Below, piece after piece: positions 50,623 to 60,668 of a stretch of DNA of 64,000 nt (position 1 is its first letter; each line of letters opens with the position of its first letter). Position numbers and translations under genes: made by a program. The notes below the pieces were generated by a model, which was not told where the DNA came from, made no database searches, and was given only the letters and a program-made list of their open reading frames with translations. Source of the DNA: Burkholderiaceae bacterium (lineage in GTDB: Bacteria > Pseudomonadota > Gammaproteobacteria > Burkholderiales > Burkholderiaceae_E); assembly GCA_024235875.1 (NCBI GenBank), contig JACKLP010000014.1:14596-78595 (forward strand), written 5' to 3'.

Positions 50623-51789
50623 ATGAACTTCCAGCTCGACGAAGACCACCGCATGCTCAAGGACCTCGTCGCACGATTCGTGCGCGAGGACCTGCAGCCG
50701 CTCGAGCCGTCCGTGATGGCGCGCGAAGCCGCCGGCGGCCGCCTGTCGCTGACCGACGAAGAACGCACCCGGCTCGATTCCAAGGCGAAGCAGCTCGGTC
50801 TGTGGGGGTTGGATGCGCCCGCCGAGCTCGGCGGCGCCGACCTGCCGGTGAGCGCGATGGTCGGTGTCAACGAGGAACTGGGCCGAACGATCACGCCCTA
50901 CCGGCTTGCACCCGATTCGCCCAACCTGCGCATGTTGCTGCTCACCGCGACGCCGGCGCAGCGCGAGCGCTATCTGGCGCCCTATGTGCGGGGAGAGACC
51001 GTGTCGGCGATCGGCATCTCGGAGCCGGGTGCCGGCGGTGATCCGGCGGGCATGATCACGCGCGCCGTGCGTGACGGTGACGACTGGGTCGTCAACGGCC
51101 GCAAGATCTGGATCAGCCGTGCCGACGAGGCCGACTGGACCATCCTGATGGCCGTCACCGACAAGGCCAAGGGCGCGCGCGGGGGCATCTCGGCCTTCAT
51201 CGTCGATCGCGACACCCCCGGCTTCAATGTGCTTCGCCGCATCCCCATGCTCGGCGGGCATTCCACCTACGAGATCGCCCTCGAGGACTGTCGCGTGCCG
51301 CACGCCCAGATGCTCGGCGAGGAGGGCAAGGGCTTCGCGCCGATGCAGGAGCGCCTGTCCACCCGCAGGGTGCAGATGGCGGCCTGGTGCATCGGACGCG
51401 CGCAGCGGGCGCTCGACATGATCTGCGACTATGCGCCGCAGCGATCCACATTCGGCGCCCCGCTCGCCGAGCGCCAGGCGATCCAGTGGTGGGTCGCCGA
51501 CGCCGCGACGAAGATCCACGCCTGCCGGCTGATGACCTACGAGGCCGCCAGCCGCATCGATCGTGGCGACCAGGCGCGCACCCAGGTCTCGATGATCAAG
51601 GTCTATGCGACCGAGATGGCCTGGGAGATCATCGATCGCGCGATGCAGACCTTCGGCGCGATGGGCATGACCAAGGAATTGCCGCTGCAGCAAATGGCCA
51701 ACGAGACCCGGCTGATGCGCGTCTACGAAGGCCCGAGCGAAGTCCACCGCTGGGTCATCGCGCGCGATCTGCTGGGATTGCGTCGCTGA
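50623..51789 (+). CDS. Acyl-CoA dehydrogenase
   Basis: 388 aa. LPVSAMVGVNEELG, GISEPGAGGDPAGMITRAV with the FAD/substrate loop, WVVNGRKIWISRADEADW, RSTFGAPLAERQAIQ, and RVYEGPSEVHRWVIARDLLG, whose Glu is at the catalytic-base position of the shorter-chain families. It introduces a double bond in an acyl-CoA. It is last in the operon, about 29 bases after the SDR stop; 27 bases later begins the half TSUP gene. Confidence 0.92.
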   Translation: MNFQLDEDHRMLKDLVARFVREDLQPLEPSVMAREAAGGRLSLTDEERTRLDSKAKQLGLWGLDAPAELGGADLPVSAMVGVNEELGRTITPYRLAPDSPNLRMLLLTATPAQRERYLAPYVRGETVSAIGISEPGAGGDPAGMITRAVRDGDDWVVNGRKIWISRADEADWTILMAVTDKAKGARGGISAFIVDRDTPGFNVLRRIPMLGGHSTYEIALEDCRVPHAQMLGEEGKGFAPMQERLSTRRVQMAAWCIGRAQRALDMICDYAPQRSTFGAPLAERQAIQWWVADAATKIHACRLMTYEAASRIDRGDQARTQVSMIKVYATEMAWEIIDRAMQTFGAMGMTKELPLQQMANETRLMRVYEGPSEVHRWVIARDLLGLRR

Positions 51790-51816
51790 GCGCCGGCCAC
51801 TCGCACCGCGACCCCG

Positions 51817-52194
51817 ATGACCGGCCCCGACATGATGTCGCATGTTCCGCTGGTCCTCGCGGGCGCGTTGTCGGGCGGGCTCGCGTCGTTGTCCGGACCC
51901 CTGGCGACCCTGTGGTGCGGGCTCAAGCCCTGGACGCCCGACGAACAACGTGCCGTCTACCAGCCCTTCAATTTCGCGATCCTGTCGGCGGCGCTTGCCG
52001 GCTTCGGGCTCGCCGGCCTGCTGACGCCCGAGTTCGTGCGGCTCGTCGCGCTCTCCTTGCCCGCGACCCTGGCCGGGGTGTGGATCGGCCGGCGCTGTTA
52101 CGGCCGGGTGGACGCGTCGCTGTTTCGCCGGATCGTTCTGGGGATGTTGGCCGTCTCGGGCCTGACGCTGGTCGCGCAGAGCCTGCTCCGCTAG
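51817..52194 (+). CDS. Half-size TSUP (TauE/SafE-like) membrane protein
   Basis: 125 aa with about four hydrophobic spans. GALSGGLASLSGPLATLWCG and the later GLAGLLTPEFVRLVALSLPATLAGVWIGRR resemble only the C-terminal half of TSUP sulfite/sulfoacetate exporters, which are usually about 250 aa. The N-terminal half is not encoded upstream; the preceding gene is the acyl-CoA dehydrogenase. It may be a genuine half-transporter that dimerises, or a truncated remnant. The start at 51817 has no strong ribosome binding site. Confidence 0.65.
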   Translation: MTGPDMMSHVPLVLAGALSGGLASLSGPLATLWCGLKPWTPDEQRAVYQPFNFAILSAALAGFGLAGLLTPEFVRLVALSLPATLAGVWIGRRCYGRVDASLFRRIVLGMLAVSGLTLVAQSLLR

Positions 52195-52269
52195 TTCCTG
52201 ACTGTGGCACCATCGCTCGGGCCCGCATGAGATCGTGGGCGGTGCGCTGCGATTTCCTGGAGAACGTCG

Positions 52270-53895
52270 ATGAGTCAGACCATGGTGTCCACCCCACAGC
52301 CCGAGGCCACCGAAGCGGGGCTCGACGTCCTGCGCGCCGGCGGCAATGCAATCGATGCAGCGATCGCGGCGGCGCTGGTCCAAAGCGTGGTCGATCCCCA
52401 GATGTGCGGCATCGCCGGCTTCGGATCCATGCATGTCTACCTGGCCGAGTCCGACCAGCACGCATGCATCGACTTCCATGGTCGCGCCCCGCTGGCCACG
52501 CGCCCCGACATGTGGGCCGATCGCATCGAACGCGAGACCGACGACGGCTTCGGCTTCGTGCTGCGTGGGCGCGTCAACGAGATGGGGCACACGTCTTCGA
52601 CCACGCCCCTGAGCCTGCGCGCCTTCGACGAGGCGCTGCGCCGCTTCGGCACGCTGACCATGGCCGACGTGCTGGCGCCGGCGATCGAATGGTGCGAGCA
52701 GGGCTTCATGGTGCGCCCGCGGGTGCATGCGTTCTGGCTGCAACCGGCGATCGCCGGGCGCATCGCGCGGCTCGAGGCGTTCCAGGCCTGCGAGGCCACG
52801 CGCAAGCTCTATTTCAAGCCCGACGGTTCGCTCTATCAGGTCGGCGAGCGCTTCCGGAATCCCGACATGGGCCGGACCTATCGGCGCATTGCCGAGCACG
52901 GCGTCGATGACTTCTATCACGGCGAGATCGCGCACCGGATCGATGCCGACATGCGGGCGCATGGCGGCCTGATCACGCTGGCGGACCTCGCCGCCTGCGA
53001 GGTGGAGCACCACCAGCCCTTGCGCGGCTCTTACCGCGGCATCGAGATCCTGACCAATCAACCGCCCGGCGGCGGCCTGATGATCCTCGAGATGCTGAAC
53101 ATCCTCGAGTCCTTCGACCTGGCCGCGATGGGGCACAACTCGGCACGCTATATCGCCACGGTGTCCGAGGCGATGAAGGCGGCGACCATCGACAAGGACA
53201 GCCGCATGGGCGATCCGCGCTTCGTCGACATTCCGATCGACGAACTCGCGGGCAAGGACTATGCGGGTCGGATGGCGGCGCGCATTCGAGGCGGCGAGCG
53301 CCTGCATGTGCCACGCGTGAACGCCGGCGCCCCCGAGAGCAAGGAGACCACCCACCTGTGCGTGGTCGACGGGCGCGGCAACATCGTGAACATGACCCAT
53401 TCGCTGGGCTCCAGCAACGGCGTGGTCACCGAGGGCCTGGGCTTCATGTACAACAACTGCATGATGGTGTTCGACCCTCGGCCGGGTCACCCCGGCTCGC
53501 TCGCGCCGGGCAAGTCGCGATTCTCCGCCATGTGCCCGACCATGCTGTTTCGTGACGGAAAGCCCTTTCTCGCGCTGGGTGCGCCCGGCGGCACGACCAT
53601 CACCATGGGCGTGCTCCAGACCATCCTGAACGTGGTCGATTTCGGCATGAGCGCACAGGAGGCGGTGAGCGCGCCGCGTTTTTGCACGACCTCGGACCGG
53701 ATCGAACTGACCAATCGCGTCCTGCATGGCGTGGAGCGGGAGCTGCAGGCGATGGGTTACCCGACCGAGCGCTATGCGGTCAGCTACATGACCCCCTTGG
53801 TCCATGCCGTACGATGCATCGACGGGCGCTGGGACGGCGGCGCGGACCCGGCCGGCGACGGGCTTGCAATGGGCTTGCCGGGCGGGCAGGCCTGA
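52270..53895 (+). CDS. Gamma-glutamyltransferase-like Ntn hydrolase
   Basis: 541 aa. GLDVLRAGGNAIDAAIAAAL and CGIAGFGSMHVYL mark the large-subunit fold, and the autocleavage site is ESKETTHLCVVD with the nucleophilic Thr. NNCMMVFDP and GAPGGTTITMGVLQ are small-subunit blocks. No signal peptide is visible, unlike periplasmic GGT, so it may be cytosolic (YwrD/oxamate-amidohydrolase-like). GGAG precedes ATG 52270. The substrate is not settled. Confidence 0.87.
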   Translation: MSQTMVSTPQPEATEAGLDVLRAGGNAIDAAIAAALVQSVVDPQMCGIAGFGSMHVYLAESDQHACIDFHGRAPLATRPDMWADRIERETDDGFGFVLRGRVNEMGHTSSTTPLSLRAFDEALRRFGTLTMADVLAPAIEWCEQGFMVRPRVHAFWLQPAIAGRIARLEAFQACEATRKLYFKPDGSLYQVGERFRNPDMGRTYRRIAEHGVDDFYHGEIAHRIDADMRAHGGLITLADLAACEVEHHQPLRGSYRGIEILTNQPPGGGLMILEMLNILESFDLAAMGHNSARYIATVSEAMKAATIDKDSRMGDPRFVDIPIDELAGKDYAGRMAARIRGGERLHVPRVNAGAPESKETTHLCVVDGRGNIVNMTHSLGSSNGVVTEGLGFMYNNCMMVFDPRPGHPGSLAPGKSRFSAMCPTMLFRDGKPFLALGAPGGTTITMGVLQTILNVVDFGMSAQEAVSAPRFCTTSDRIELTNRVLHGVERELQAMGYPTERYAVSYMTPLVHAVRCIDGRWDGGADPAGDGLAMGLPGGQA

Positions 53896-53989
53896 CACCT
53901 CGGTGCGGTCCGCCAGCGTGGCGCGACAGCACGGATACACTCCGGACCAAACGATCGAGCAAAGCCGACCCGGCAGAGGAAAAACTCGA

Positions 53990-54676
53990 ATGAATGCGAT
54001 CTCACATTGGACGATTGGCTGCGCTGTCCTTGCCGTGGCGAGCGTCGGAACGCCCGCGCTTGCCGCCCGCGCGACCGTGGACATGCGCAACGCGCAGGCC
54101 GTCAGCATCGACTACGTGCGTGCGAATCCGGGGCAGCAATACCGACTTCAGACCTGGTACCTGCAGGGCGAGAACAAGTGCCTGGAGGGCAATCTGCCCA
54201 ACGCGGCCGGCAACATGTTCACCGGCTCGTTCCAGGATGATTGCCAGAACGTGACCGGACAGATCTGGAAGATCATCCCAGACCAGGCGGGCTACTTCCG
54301 GCTCCAGACCCTTCAAAGTGCGCAGGTCGACCGTTGCCTGGAGGGCAATCAGATCGGCGTCTTGTCGGCGCTGGGCGGCGTCACCTTCATGGATCGCTGC
54401 AAGGCGGCGAGCGGACAGCTGTGGCGCTTCGTCGACGCCGGGCGTGGCTACTATCACCTCACCACCCAGTTCCGGGAACGAGACAATATGTGCCTCGAGG
54501 GCAACAAGCGGGGCCCGAAAGCCATGCTCCTCGGGATGGCCCACCTGGCTCAATGCCAGAACGTATCCGGACAGTTCTGGCGGATCATCCTGGGATCCGG
54601 TGGCCGTCCCGCGCCCCAGCAGTTCCAGCCGCGGTCGCAGCCGCGCGCGCCCGTGCCCCAGAAGGAACTGGACTAG
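53990..54676 (+). CDS. Secreted three-repeat beta-trefoil-like (ricin-B-type) protein
   Basis: 228 aa. A signal peptide precedes TPALAA, and AGAGGAA lies before ATG 53990. Three repeats (about 51-96, 102-147, 154-200) each carry YxLxT, CLEGN, a second Cys and a GQxW motif. The first Cys of each is at 64, 116 and 168, the second at 85, 137 and 189, and Trp at 93, 145 and 197. All recur exactly every 52 residues, consistent with a beta-trefoil in which Cys21-spaced pairs could form one disulfide per lobe. The C-terminus is a Pro/Gln-rich tail. A carbohydrate-binding role is inference. Confidence 0.82.
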   Translation: MNAISHWTIGCAVLAVASVGTPALAARATVDMRNAQAVSIDYVRANPGQQYRLQTWYLQGENKCLEGNLPNAAGNMFTGSFQDDCQNVTGQIWKIIPDQAGYFRLQTLQSAQVDRCLEGNQIGVLSALGGVTFMDRCKAASGQLWRFVDAGRGYYHLTTQFRERDNMCLEGNKRGPKAMLLGMAHLAQCQNVSGQFWRIILGSGGRPAPQQFQPRSQPRAPVPQKELD

Positions 54677-54727
54677 CACCGGCCGCCGCACGCACGGCCG
54701 TCCACGGCGCGCGGCCCGGGCAGCGGC

Positions 54728-55180
54728 TCAGGCCGACGAGACCGGCGGTTCGAAGAACACCCCGTACTCGGGCGCGATCTCGGTGGCACGGCGCGGATTG
54801 GCGATGTTGTGCAGGCGCCGATAGAGCGCCGGCAGCTGGCCCGCCGGCTCGGCCCAGAAGATCGCCTGCACCACCTTGCCGGTGTTGTTGTAGAAGCCGT
54901 GCGGCAGCCCGCGCGGCAGATGCCCGATCTGGCCGGCTCGCACCACGCCGCGCTTGCCGTCGATCACCACGTCGATGTCGCCGTTCAGTGGGCACAGGTA
55001 TTCGTCCTGACCCGGGTGCGTGTGCGGCGGCACGAAGGTTTCCTCCGGGAAGGTTGCATGCCAGACGAACTGCGCTTCGTCGTATTGCTTGGGCGTGTAG
55101 ACCTGGCCCATGACGTTCCAGGTGACGCCGTCGATGCCGACCGGGTCGTGGTCGCAGTCGGGCAGTCGGTGTTCGCTCAT
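54728..55180 (-). CDS. Cupin-domain protein
   Basis: 150 aa. The cupin motifs are PPHTHPGQDEYLCPLNGDI, with two His and a Glu, and GHLPRGLPHGFYNNTG, with the second-motif His. It may bind a metal and act as an isomerase, dioxygenase or sensing domain. The start overlaps the sulfatase stop as ATGA, so it is co-translated with it. It is convergent with the beta-trefoil gene. Its reaction is unknown. Confidence 0.85.
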   Translation of the reverse strand: MSEHRLPDCDHDPVGIDGVTWNVMGQVYTPKQYDEAQFVWHATFPEETFVPPHTHPGQDEYLCPLNGDIDVVIDGKRGVVRAGQIGHLPRGLPHGFYNNTGKVVQAIFWAEPAGQLPALYRRLHNIANPRRATEIAPEYGVFFEPPVSSA

Positions 55181-56901
55181 TGCGGCTTCTCCTCTGGGGC
55201 GGCGCCATCGCGATGTTCGCTCGTCAGGCGATCGAGCGTCTGGCGCACCAGCGGGTTGCTGCTCGCGTAGCGCGGCTTGAACAGGCGGCGCTGGGCGATC
55301 AGGTCGTCTTCGTCCGCATAGCCGATCAGGATGCCGTTCTCGGCGATGCGGGCCTGGATCTCGGTGTTCTCGATGAGCTCGTCCGAGATCGTCACCCGCT
55401 GGCGTGGGCGGCGCGCCCATTCGAACAAGGCTTCGTGCAGGCGCGCGCGCTGCGCCTGGTGCTCGGGCGCTTCCGAAGCGCCCAGGTCGCGCAATTCGTC
55501 GGGGTCCGATTCGAGGTCGAACAGCATCGGACGGTAGCCCTCGCACAACACGTATTTCCAACGGCCGTCGAAGGCCATTCGCATCCAGGACTCGATCGCC
55601 GGCTGCTGCAACTCGATGCGCGCATCCTGGAACGAATAGTCCGACTCCGAAACCGCGATCCCGCGCCACGACGACGGTGTCTCGCCGAACAGCCAGGGGC
55701 GCAACGACCGGCCGTCCATCACGTGTGGCATCGGGTTGCCGCCGTAGACATCGAGGAAGGTTGGGGCGATGTCGACCGCCTCGACCAATGCCTGGCAACG
55801 GGTGCCGCGGGTGACATCGGCCCGAGGGTCCGGGTCGTAGATGATCAGCGGCGTGCGCACGACGGGCTGGTGGAACAACTCCTTCTCGCCGAGCCAGTGA
55901 TCGCCGAGGAAGTCGCCATGGTCGGAGCAGAACACGATCATCGTGTTCCGCATCAGGTCGCGCGCCTCGAGGAATGCGAACAGCCGTCCCATCTCGTCGT
56001 CGATCTGCTTGACCAGGCCCATGTAGCCGACCATCACCGCGTCGCGGATCTCCGGCCTGGAGAACGTGCGCGCGACGCGATGATGCGTCATGGCGGCGTA
56101 GACCGGGTGCGCATCGCGCAATTCGTCGTCGGAGCGAACCACCGGCAGCGCATCCTCGGGTTCGTACATGCCGGCGTAGGGCGCGGGGGCCACGTAGGGC
56201 CAGTGCGGCTTGATGAACGAGAGGTGCGCGACCCAGGGCTGGTCGCCGGCCTCGCCGATGAAGTCCATCGCGCGCTGGGTGGTGTAGGCCGTTTCCGAAT
56301 GCTCGCTGGGGATACGCGCGGGCAGGTGGTTGTACTTGAGGAACCAGCCCGAGTGCAGCTTGCCGCTTTCGTCGACCACGGTATTGGCCCATTCCTCCCA
56401 GGGGTTGTCGCCGTCGAAGCCTTGGTCGCGCAGATAGCGGTTGTAGCTCGGGTCCGGGTCGTGGCCCGAGTACGGATGGATGCCGTCGTCGCGCTCGTAG
56501 GGGTCGAAGCCGCATTCGGCGATGCGCACCCCGATCTGCGAGTTCGGATCGATGCCCAGCCGGGACAGGCCCGAGGAATCCCCCCGCATGTGGGTCTTGC
56601 CGATCAGCACCGTGCGCACGCCCAGGGGCCGCAGGTGGTCGCCGAGCGTCATCTCGCCGGCCTTGAGCGGTACGAAGTTCCAGCTCACGCCGTGCGAATG
56701 CATGTAGCGGCCGGTGTAGTAGCTCATGCGCGATGGGCCGCAGACGGGCGATTGCACATAGGCGTGATCGAAGATCACGCCGCGCGCCGCCAGTGCATCG
56801 AGGTTTGGCGTGTGCAGGCGCGGATGGCCATAGCACGACAGGTAGTCGGCCCGGAGTTGGTCGCACATGATGAAAAGGATGTTCCTGGCGCCGGCGCTCA
56901 T
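55177..56901 (-). CDS. Sulfatase / phosphonate monoester hydrolase-type enzyme
   Basis: 574 aa. Cys54 in SPVCGPSRMSYYTGR is the CxPSR formylglycine-modification site. NILFIMCDQLRADYLSCYG supplies metal-binding Asp, and IVFCSDHGDFLGDHWLGEKE supplies the distal Asp-His. The overall length and C-terminal region (LIAQRRLFKPRYASSNPLVR) resemble phosphonate monoester hydrolases, which also have sulfatase activity. No signal peptide is seen, so it is probably cytosolic. A formylglycine-generating enzyme is not visible in the window. It is coupled to the cupin gene. Confidence 0.88.
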   Translation of the reverse strand: MSAGARNILFIMCDQLRADYLSCYGHPRLHTPNLDALAARGVIFDHAYVQSPVCGPSRMSYYTGRYMHSHGVSWNFVPLKAGEMTLGDHLRPLGVRTVLIGKTHMRGDSSGLSRLGIDPNSQIGVRIAECGFDPYERDDGIHPYSGHDPDPSYNRYLRDQGFDGDNPWEEWANTVVDESGKLHSGWFLKYNHLPARIPSEHSETAYTTQRAMDFIGEAGDQPWVAHLSFIKPHWPYVAPAPYAGMYEPEDALPVVRSDDELRDAHPVYAAMTHHRVARTFSRPEIRDAVMVGYMGLVKQIDDEMGRLFAFLEARDLMRNTMIVFCSDHGDFLGDHWLGEKELFHQPVVRTPLIIYDPDPRADVTRGTRCQALVEAVDIAPTFLDVYGGNPMPHVMDGRSLRPWLFGETPSSWRGIAVSESDYSFQDARIELQQPAIESWMRMAFDGRWKYVLCEGYRPMLFDLESDPDELRDLGASEAPEHQAQRARLHEALFEWARRPRQRVTISDELIENTEIQARIAENGILIGYADEDDLIAQRRLFKPRYASSNPLVRQTLDRLTSEHRDGAAPEEKPQ

Positions 56902-57001
56902 GCCCGTGTGCTCTCCGCTGGAGGATCTTCTCGATACGACATCCTAGTGGAGTCGGGCGCCCCGATCCAACGCGCGCCGCACAAGGCGGTGAGCCCCGAG
57001 A

Positions 57002-57031
57002 TTGACAGCGAATGCGGCGGTGGCCGAACAT
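57002..57031 (+). promoter_or_regulatory. Possible sigma-70 promoter for the class III alcohol dehydrogenase gene
   Basis: TTGACA (57002-57007) is a perfect -35 box; after 18 bases, GAACAT (57026-57031) matches the -10 box only at positions 2, 5 and 6. It lies in the 174-base region before ATG 57076. This is a weak but positioned candidate; no other control element was seen there. Confidence 0.3.
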
Positions 57032-57075
57032 CCGCAGCTTCCGAGGAAAGTAGTACCCAGAGGGGGGGAGCACAG

Positions 57076-58185
<1,110 letters not shown>

Positions 58186-58186
58186 C

Positions 58187-58765
58187 TCAGACCCCGAGCT
58201 TAGCGCCGGCGCCGAGCAGCGTGGCCAGGCCGAGCACGGCGAAGATCGCCGCGGCCACCGCGTGAACCAGTTTCATCGGGATCTTGGTGGCGAGCCGGTC
58301 GCCGGCAAACACGGCCGGTACGTCGGCGATCAGCATGCCGAGCGTGGTGCCGGCCACCACCCGCAATGGCTCGGCGTAGTGCGCGGCCATCGCGATCGTC
58401 GCCACCTGGGTCTTGTCGCCCATCTCGGCCAGGAAGAACGTAACGAGCGTCGCACCGAACACGCCGAAGCGCTGCGCGACGGCCGTTTCCTCTTCCTCGA
58501 TCTTGTCCGGGATCATCGTCCAGATCGCCATCGCGATGAACGACAGACCCAGCACCCAGCGCAACAGCTCGGGGCTCAGCGTGGCGGTGATCCACGCGCC
58601 CAGCGCACCCGCCAGCCCGTGGTTGAACACGGTGGCGACCAGGATGCCCAGGATGATCGGCAAGGGCTTTCGAAAGCGGGCCGCCAGCACGAAGGCCAGT
58701 AGCTGGGTCTTGTCGCCGATCTCGGCGAGCGCCACGACGCCGGTTGAAACGAGCAGTGATTCCAT
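58187..58765 (-). CDS. GDT1/TMEM165-family (UPF0016) transporter
   Basis: 192 aa with about six hydrophobic spans. The family double motif E-x-G-D-K-T appears as AEIGDKTQLL and AEMGDKTQVA. Family members move Mn2+ or Ca2+ out of the cytosol. No yybP-ykoY-type riboswitch structure was recognised in the 63 bases upstream. It is divergent from the nitronate monooxygenase gene. Confidence 0.9.
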   Translation of the reverse strand: MESLLVSTGVVALAEIGDKTQLLAFVLAARFRKPLPIILGILVATVFNHGLAGALGAWITATLSPELLRWVLGLSFIAMAIWTMIPDKIEEEETAVAQRFGVFGATLVTFFLAEMGDKTQVATIAMAAHYAEPLRVVAGTTLGMLIADVPAVFAGDRLATKIPMKLVHAVAAAIFAVLGLATLLGAGAKLGV

Positions 58766-58828
58766 GGGCGCGGATTTGAACCGATTTCGTTCCTCGGGTC
58801 CAATGCGTCGAACGACAGGGGATCGAAT

Positions 58829-59815
58829 ATGACATCGCTTTCGACAAGACTGACCCGGATGCTCGACCTGCGTCACCCGGTGGTGTCCGCGCCCATGGCC
58901 TTTGCCGGCGGCGGGGCGCTCGCGGCCGCGGTCAGCCGCGCCGGCGGGCTGGGCTTGATCGGCGGCGGCTATGGCGATGCCTCCTGGCTCGAAGAACAGT
59001 TCGAAGCCGCCGCGGGCGCGCGGGTGGGTGTGGGCTTCATTACCTGGTCGCTGCGCAAGTCGCCATCGATGCTGACCGATGTGCTGCGGCACCGGCCGGC
59101 GGCCGTGATGCTGTCCTTCGGCGACCCGCGCCCCTTCGTCGACGAGATCCGCGCGGCCGGCGCCCGCATCATCTGCCAGTGCCAGGACATGGGCCACGTG
59201 ATGGACGCGGTCGACGTGGGCGCGGACGTGGTCGTCGCGCAGGGCGCCGAGGCGGGCGGCCACGGTGCGTTGCGTGGCACGCTCGGCTTCGTGCCCGAAG
59301 TGGCGGACCACCTGGCCGCGCAAGCGCCGGATACGCTGCTGCTCGCCGCGGGCGGCATTGCCGACGGCCGCGGCCTGGCCGCCGCGCTGATGCTCGGGGC
59401 CGACGGCGTGCTGGTCGGCACCCGGCTGTGGGCGTCGCAGGAGGCGCTGGTGGCCGAGGGACACCACCGGGCCATCCTCGAGACCGACGGCGACGGCACG
59501 CTGCGCACCACGGTGGCCGATATCGCCCGCCAGATCGCCTGGCCCAGGGGATTCACGGCGCGCATTCGCCGCAATGCCTTTACCGAACGCTGGCACGGCC
59601 ACGAGGACGAACTCGCTCGCAACGTGAGCGTGGAAGGGCCGCGCTACCGCCAGGCCTTCACCGCCGGCGATCCGGAAAACACCGGCGTGTGGTTCGGCGA
59701 GGCGGCCGGCCTGATCGGCGCCATCGAGCCTGCCGGCGAGATCGTCGAGCGGATGGCGAGCGAAGCAGCGACGCGACTGGCGCAGTTCGGCTCGGCGGCG
59801 AGCACGCGATGCTGA
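58829..59815 (+). CDS. Nitronate monooxygenase-like flavoprotein
   Basis: 328 aa. LDLRHPVVSAPMAFAGGGAL is the TIM-barrel opening, QGAEAGGHGALR contains the active-site His, and LLAAGGIADGRGLAAALMLG and GVLVGTRLWAS are phosphate-binding blocks. It uses FMN; substrates of the family include nitronates and related acids. AGGGGA sits before the ATG at 58829. It overlaps the start of the SDR gene by about 7 bases. Confidence 0.9.
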   Translation: MTSLSTRLTRMLDLRHPVVSAPMAFAGGGALAAAVSRAGGLGLIGGGYGDASWLEEQFEAAAGARVGVGFITWSLRKSPSMLTDVLRHRPAAVMLSFGDPRPFVDEIRAAGARIICQCQDMGHVMDAVDVGADVVVAQGAEAGGHGALRGTLGFVPEVADHLAAQAPDTLLLAAGGIADGRGLAAALMLGADGVLVGTRLWASQEALVAEGHHRAILETDGDGTLRTTVADIARQIAWPRGFTARIRRNAFTERWHGHEDELARNVSVEGPRYRQAFTAGDPENTGVWFGEAAGLIGAIEPAGEIVERMASEAATRLAQFGSAASTRC

Positions 59816-60585
59816 GCTTCGACTTTTCGCAACGGGTTGCCGTCGTCACGGGTGGCGGCAACGGAATCGGGCGCGCGATCGCGACGTGCCTGGGCGCACA
59901 GGGCGCGCGCGTGCACGTCCTGGACATCGACCTGGCGGCCGCCCGGCAGACCGCGGCCGCCTGCGATGGCATCGCCGTGCGCTGCGACGTCGCGGACGCC
60001 GCCGCCGTGCGCGACTGCTTTGCAGCGATCGGCCGGGTCGACTTCCTGATCAACAATGCCGGCGTGGTCAGCGGCCCCGGCCAGCCGTTCACGAACAACA
60101 CCGAAGACGAGTGGGACCGCACCTTCGCAATCAACGTCAAGTCGATCCGGCACACCGCGGCCGCGGTCAGCGAGCAGATGCGTGCCCGGCGCGACGGCCG
60201 GATCGTCAACATCACGTCGATCACCGGTGTGATCGCGGCGCCCTTCATGCCGCCTTATTCGGTGTCGAAGAGCGCGGCCAACGGGCTGACCCGCGTGCTG
60301 GCGCGCGACTTCGCCCCGTCCGGCGTCACGGTCAACGCGATCTGCCCCGGCTTTGTCTGGTCGCCGCTGTGGGAAGACCTCGGCGAGGTCATGGCGCAGT
60401 CCTCGGGCGGCGCGCAGGGCGCGAATGCGCGCGAGGTCTTTCAGTGGCGGATCGACTCGCTGGTGCCGATGAAGCGAGCGCAGTCGCCCGAGGAGATCGC
60501 CGCGACGGTCGCCTTCTTCTGCAGCGACGGCGCGCGCAACATCACCGGGCAGGTCCTGTCGGTGGATGGGGGCGTCACGATCTAG
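59809..60585 (+). CDS. Short-chain dehydrogenase/reductase
   Basis: 258 aa. VAVVTGGGNGIGRAIATCLG, FLINNAGVV, ITSITGVIAAPFMPPYSVSKSA with YSVSK, and a C-terminal VLSVDGGVTI. It is a classical NAD(P)-dependent alcohol or ketone oxidoreductase. Its start lies within the end of the nitronate monooxygenase gene, so they are co-translated; the shared substrate is unknown. Confidence 0.9.
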   Translation: MLSFDFSQRVAVVTGGGNGIGRAIATCLGAQGARVHVLDIDLAAARQTAAACDGIAVRCDVADAAAVRDCFAAIGRVDFLINNAGVVSGPGQPFTNNTEDEWDRTFAINVKSIRHTAAAVSEQMRARRDGRIVNITSITGVIAAPFMPPYSVSKSAANGLTRVLARDFAPSGVTVNAICPGFVWSPLWEDLGEVMAQSSGGAQGANAREVFQWRIDSLVPMKRAQSPEEIAATVAFFCSDGARNITGQVLSVDGGVTI

Positions 60586-60668
60586 GGGCCTCGGGCTTTG
60601 CTGCGCCGCAGCGAACGCGGTAGGATCGGGCGCCCCGGCCACGATCCTCGAAAGGGAACCCAAGAACA

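Noticed and set aside
50338..54108. Very long minus-strand open frame (1256 codons) across several genes
   Set aside because: It is antisense to five well-supported genes, Arg/His/Gly-rich and without any domain motif; high GC content removes stop codons by chance.
58766..58828. yybP-ykoY-type manganese riboswitch upstream of the GDT1-family gene
   Set aside because: The gap is only 63 bases and shows no recognisable conserved core or stems.
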